Origin: Selenomonadaceae bacterium
Lineage (GTDB): Bacteria > Bacillota > Negativicutes > Selenomonadales > Selenomonadaceae
Assembly: GCA_017427545.1 (NCBI GenBank)
Contig: JAFRSO010000044.1
Location: forward strand, 1-41,516
Direction of reading: 5' to 3'
DNA: 41,516 bases
The notes under the pieces were generated by a model. The model worked only from the letters and a program-made list of their open reading frames with translations. It ran no database searches and had not been told where the DNA came from. Shown one piece after another: positions 40,013-41,516 of this stretch; within the stretch, counting starts at the first letter, position 1; every line of letters begins with the position of its first letter. The position numbers were made by a program, and so were the translations under genes.

Positions 40013-41299
40013 ATGGGCTTAATTCAAGCGGCATTGGCGGCGGCAGGTGGAGTGCTCGGCGACCAGTGGAAAGAATTTTTTTACTGCGACAGTCTCTCGC
40101 CGGAAATTTTGGTTGCAAAGGGTCACAGGCGTAAAAGCAGCCGTTGGAGTTCAAATGACGGCGACGACAACATCATAACCAACGGCTCGAAAATCGCTGT
40201 CAACGACGGGCAATGCATGATGATTGTCCAGCAGGGCAAAGTTGTCGAATTGTGCGCGGACAGCGGCGAATATATTTACGACAAGTCGACGGAGCCTTCC
40301 CTCTTCAACAGCAACAAAACCATCGTCGAAAACATTCAGGATATTTTCTTCGCGATGAAGGACAGGTTTGCATTCGGCGGCGACACCGGTCAAGATCAGC
40401 GCATTTACTATTTCAACACGAAAGAAATTATCGGCAACAAATACGGTACGCCCAGCCCGATACCCTTCCGCGTCGTAGATTACAATATCGGGCTTGACGT
40501 GGACATTGCGATTAAATGTTTCGGCTCTTACAGCTATAAAATCGTCAATCCGATTATGTTTTATACGAACGTTTGCGGCAACGTCAAGGACACTTACAAT
40601 CGCTCGGAGATTGACGCGCAGTTGAAGACCGAACTTATGACGGCTCTGCAACCGGCCTTCGCGAGAATTTCGGAGATGGGCATCAGATACTCGGCATTAC
40701 CCGCGCACACTCAAGAACTTGCCGACGCGCTAAACGAAGTCCTAAGTAAAAAATGGGGCGAACTGCGCGGCTTGAAGGTCGTATCGTTCGGCGTGTCGAA
40801 TGTCAGCGCGAGTGAAGAAGATGCCAACATGATTAAGGAAATGCAGCGCAACGGGGCGTTGAGGAATCCGGCAATGGCGGCGGCACATTTGACGGGCGCG
40901 CAGGCCTCTGCAATGCAACAGGCGGCTCAAAATACGGCGGGGGCAATGACAGGTTTTATGGGAATGGGCATGGCGGCTCAAACCGGCGGCATTAACGCGG
41001 GCAACTTGTTCGCAATGGCTCAACAGCAACAGCAAGCTCAACAATCTCAACATCAGAAGCCTCCAACGTGGAAATGCTCGGCTTGCGGACATGAAGACAA
41101 TCGCGGGAATTTTTGCGCGGAATGCGGTGCGCCTAAACCCGTCGTCAACGAATGGAAATGCGAATGCGGCGCGGTCAATAAGGGCAAATTCTGTTCGGAG
41201 TGCGGCAAGCCTCGACCCGTCAGCAATGAATGGACATGCGAGTGCGGCGCAGTCAATAAAGGCAAATTCTGTGCAGAGTGCGGCAAACCCAGGCCGTAA
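40013..41299 (+). CDS. SPFH-domain protein with three C-terminal zinc ribbons (YdjI-like)
   Basis: 428 residues. The N-terminal part (about 15-285) resembles the SPFH/prohibitin-like virion-core protein family of Bacillus YdjI, with WKEFFYCDSLSPEILV, SKIAVNDGQCMMIVQQGKV and a long region ending EMQRNGALRN. A Gln/Ala/Met-rich linker (about 290-365) follows, then three zinc ribbons in tandem: KCSACG/CAECG, KCECG/CSECG and TCECG/CAECG; the last two are almost identical, pointing to recent duplication. ATG 40013 is chosen for GGAGGG 7 bases upstream; the frame open from 39956 runs through the promoter. In Bacillus YdjGHI cooperate in membrane stress with PspA. The YdjG and TPM homologues are 30 kb away at 7717-9598. 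Confidence 0.82.
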   Translation: MGLIQAALAAAGGVLGDQWKEFFYCDSLSPEILVAKGHRRKSSRWSSNDGDDNIITNGSKIAVNDGQCMMIVQQGKVVELCADSGEYIYDKSTEPSLFNSNKTIVENIQDIFFAMKDRFAFGGDTGQDQRIYYFNTKEIIGNKYGTPSPIPFRVVDYNIGLDVDIAIKCFGSYSYKIVNPIMFYTNVCGNVKDTYNRSEIDAQLKTELMTALQPAFARISEMGIRYSALPAHTQELADALNEVLSKKWGELRGLKVVSFGVSNVSASEEDANMIKEMQRNGALRNPAMAAAHLTGAQASAMQQAAQNTAGAMTGFMGMGMAAQTGGINAGNLFAMAQQQQQAQQSQHQKPPTWKCSACGHEDNRGNFCAECGAPKPVVNEWKCECGAVNKGKFCSECGKPRPVSNEWTCECGAVNKGKFCAECGKPRP

Positions 41300-41322
41300 T
41301 AAAAATTAACGGCGTGACTTTA

Positions 41323-41516
41323 GAGGCCGTCAAGGATGACGGCCGCCGCGACCACGACGCAGGAAGCGTCGTTAGCGGCACGAACGGTTACGGTTAGCCG
41401 CAACGTTGGGGCAATGAGGAGTAAACGCCCCTGCGAGGTGTCCTTTCTTTTGCTAATTTTCTTTGGACACGCAAAGAAAGGAAGTTTAACATCGCAAAGA
41501 AAGGAAGTTTCAATCG
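41323..41516 (+). repeat. Structured intergenic element, copy C
   Basis: Follows the SPFH gene. Matches copy B in its first part (GGCCGTCA/TGACGGCC hairpin, then CGACGC/GCGTCG) and its last part (AACGCCCCTGCGAGGTG, then a TTTTCTTTG/CAAAGAAAG stem), with an unrelated middle of similar length. The last 19 bases, GCAAAGAAAGGAAGTTT, are repeated at about 41471 and 41494. It may continue beyond the window. Confidence 0.82.

Noticed and set aside
41053..41286. Antisense ORF over the zinc-ribbon repeats of the SPFH gene
   Set aside because: It is a shadow created by the duplicated zinc-ribbon coding sequence, without a ribosome site or recognisable product.

Overview
The window looks like a chromosomal segment from a Gram-negative (diderm) Firmicute, most likely a member of the Negativicutes. 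The evidence is the combination of lipid A/Kdo genes (a waaA-lpxK fusion) with Firmicute-type genes: a LytR-CpsA-Psr protein, homologues of Bacillus YdjG/YdjH/YdjI, strong GGAGG-type ribosome sites and frequent TTG starts. This is an inference from gene content; no rRNA gene or other phylogenetic marker is present. No tRNA, rRNA, CRISPR array, prophage or complete insertion sequence was seen.

Layout. 1-620: the tail of a cyclase-family (kynurenine formamidase-like) gene. 0.8-5.4 kb (+): an envelope-flavoured run with an LCP protein, a YrbL-like protein, two unknown membrane/secreted proteins and a tubulin-like GTP-binding protein. 5.4-6.6 kb (-): gtrA-like and chbG/ydjC-like genes. 6.7 kb (+): cbiB. 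7.7-13.5 kb (-): kptA-ilvA-rsmD-coaD, a coiled-coil protein with a Q/N/Y-rich tail, then a YdjG-like/TPM pair. 13.6-20.4 kb (+): a methyltransferase, then hisD-sbcD-sbcC. 20.5-22.3 kb: a membrane diguanylate cyclase. 22.4-23.6 kb: an Rpn-type nuclease with an internal start, followed by a duplicated free-standing copy of its C-terminal domain. 23.7-27.0 kb: waaA-lpxK fusion and hisIE. 27.2-30.8 kb: a secreted polysaccharide deacetylase, a glycosyltransferase and a second, paralogous diguanylate cyclase. 31.0-35.9 kb: cmk, then a fructose PTS (fruK, an EIIA-EIIB protein, an EIIABC permease). 36.0-39.9 kb: an EAL phosphodiesterase, a mutarotase-like protein, sucC without an adjacent sucD, and a YoeB toxin with an unfamiliar antitoxin. 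40.0-41.3 kb: a YdjI-like SPFH/zinc-ribbon protein.

The most unusual signals are non-coding. (1) Many intergenic gaps hold tandem heptanucleotide repeats (units such as GGAACTA, GGGATTA, GCAGCTA, GGGAAAT), often as a purine arm followed by its reverse complement. They run into gene ends and supply the stop codon and last residues of several proteins, and one array lies in frame inside cmk. (2) A separate structured intergenic element of about 165 bp occurs twice essentially complete and once degraded, with conserved hairpins. (3) Extended -10 promoters of the form TGATATAAT recur, several sitting immediately behind the T-tract of a terminator. Among the proteins, the Rpn locus with an apparent intragenic antitoxin and its tandem duplicate is the strongest candidate for an unusual system.
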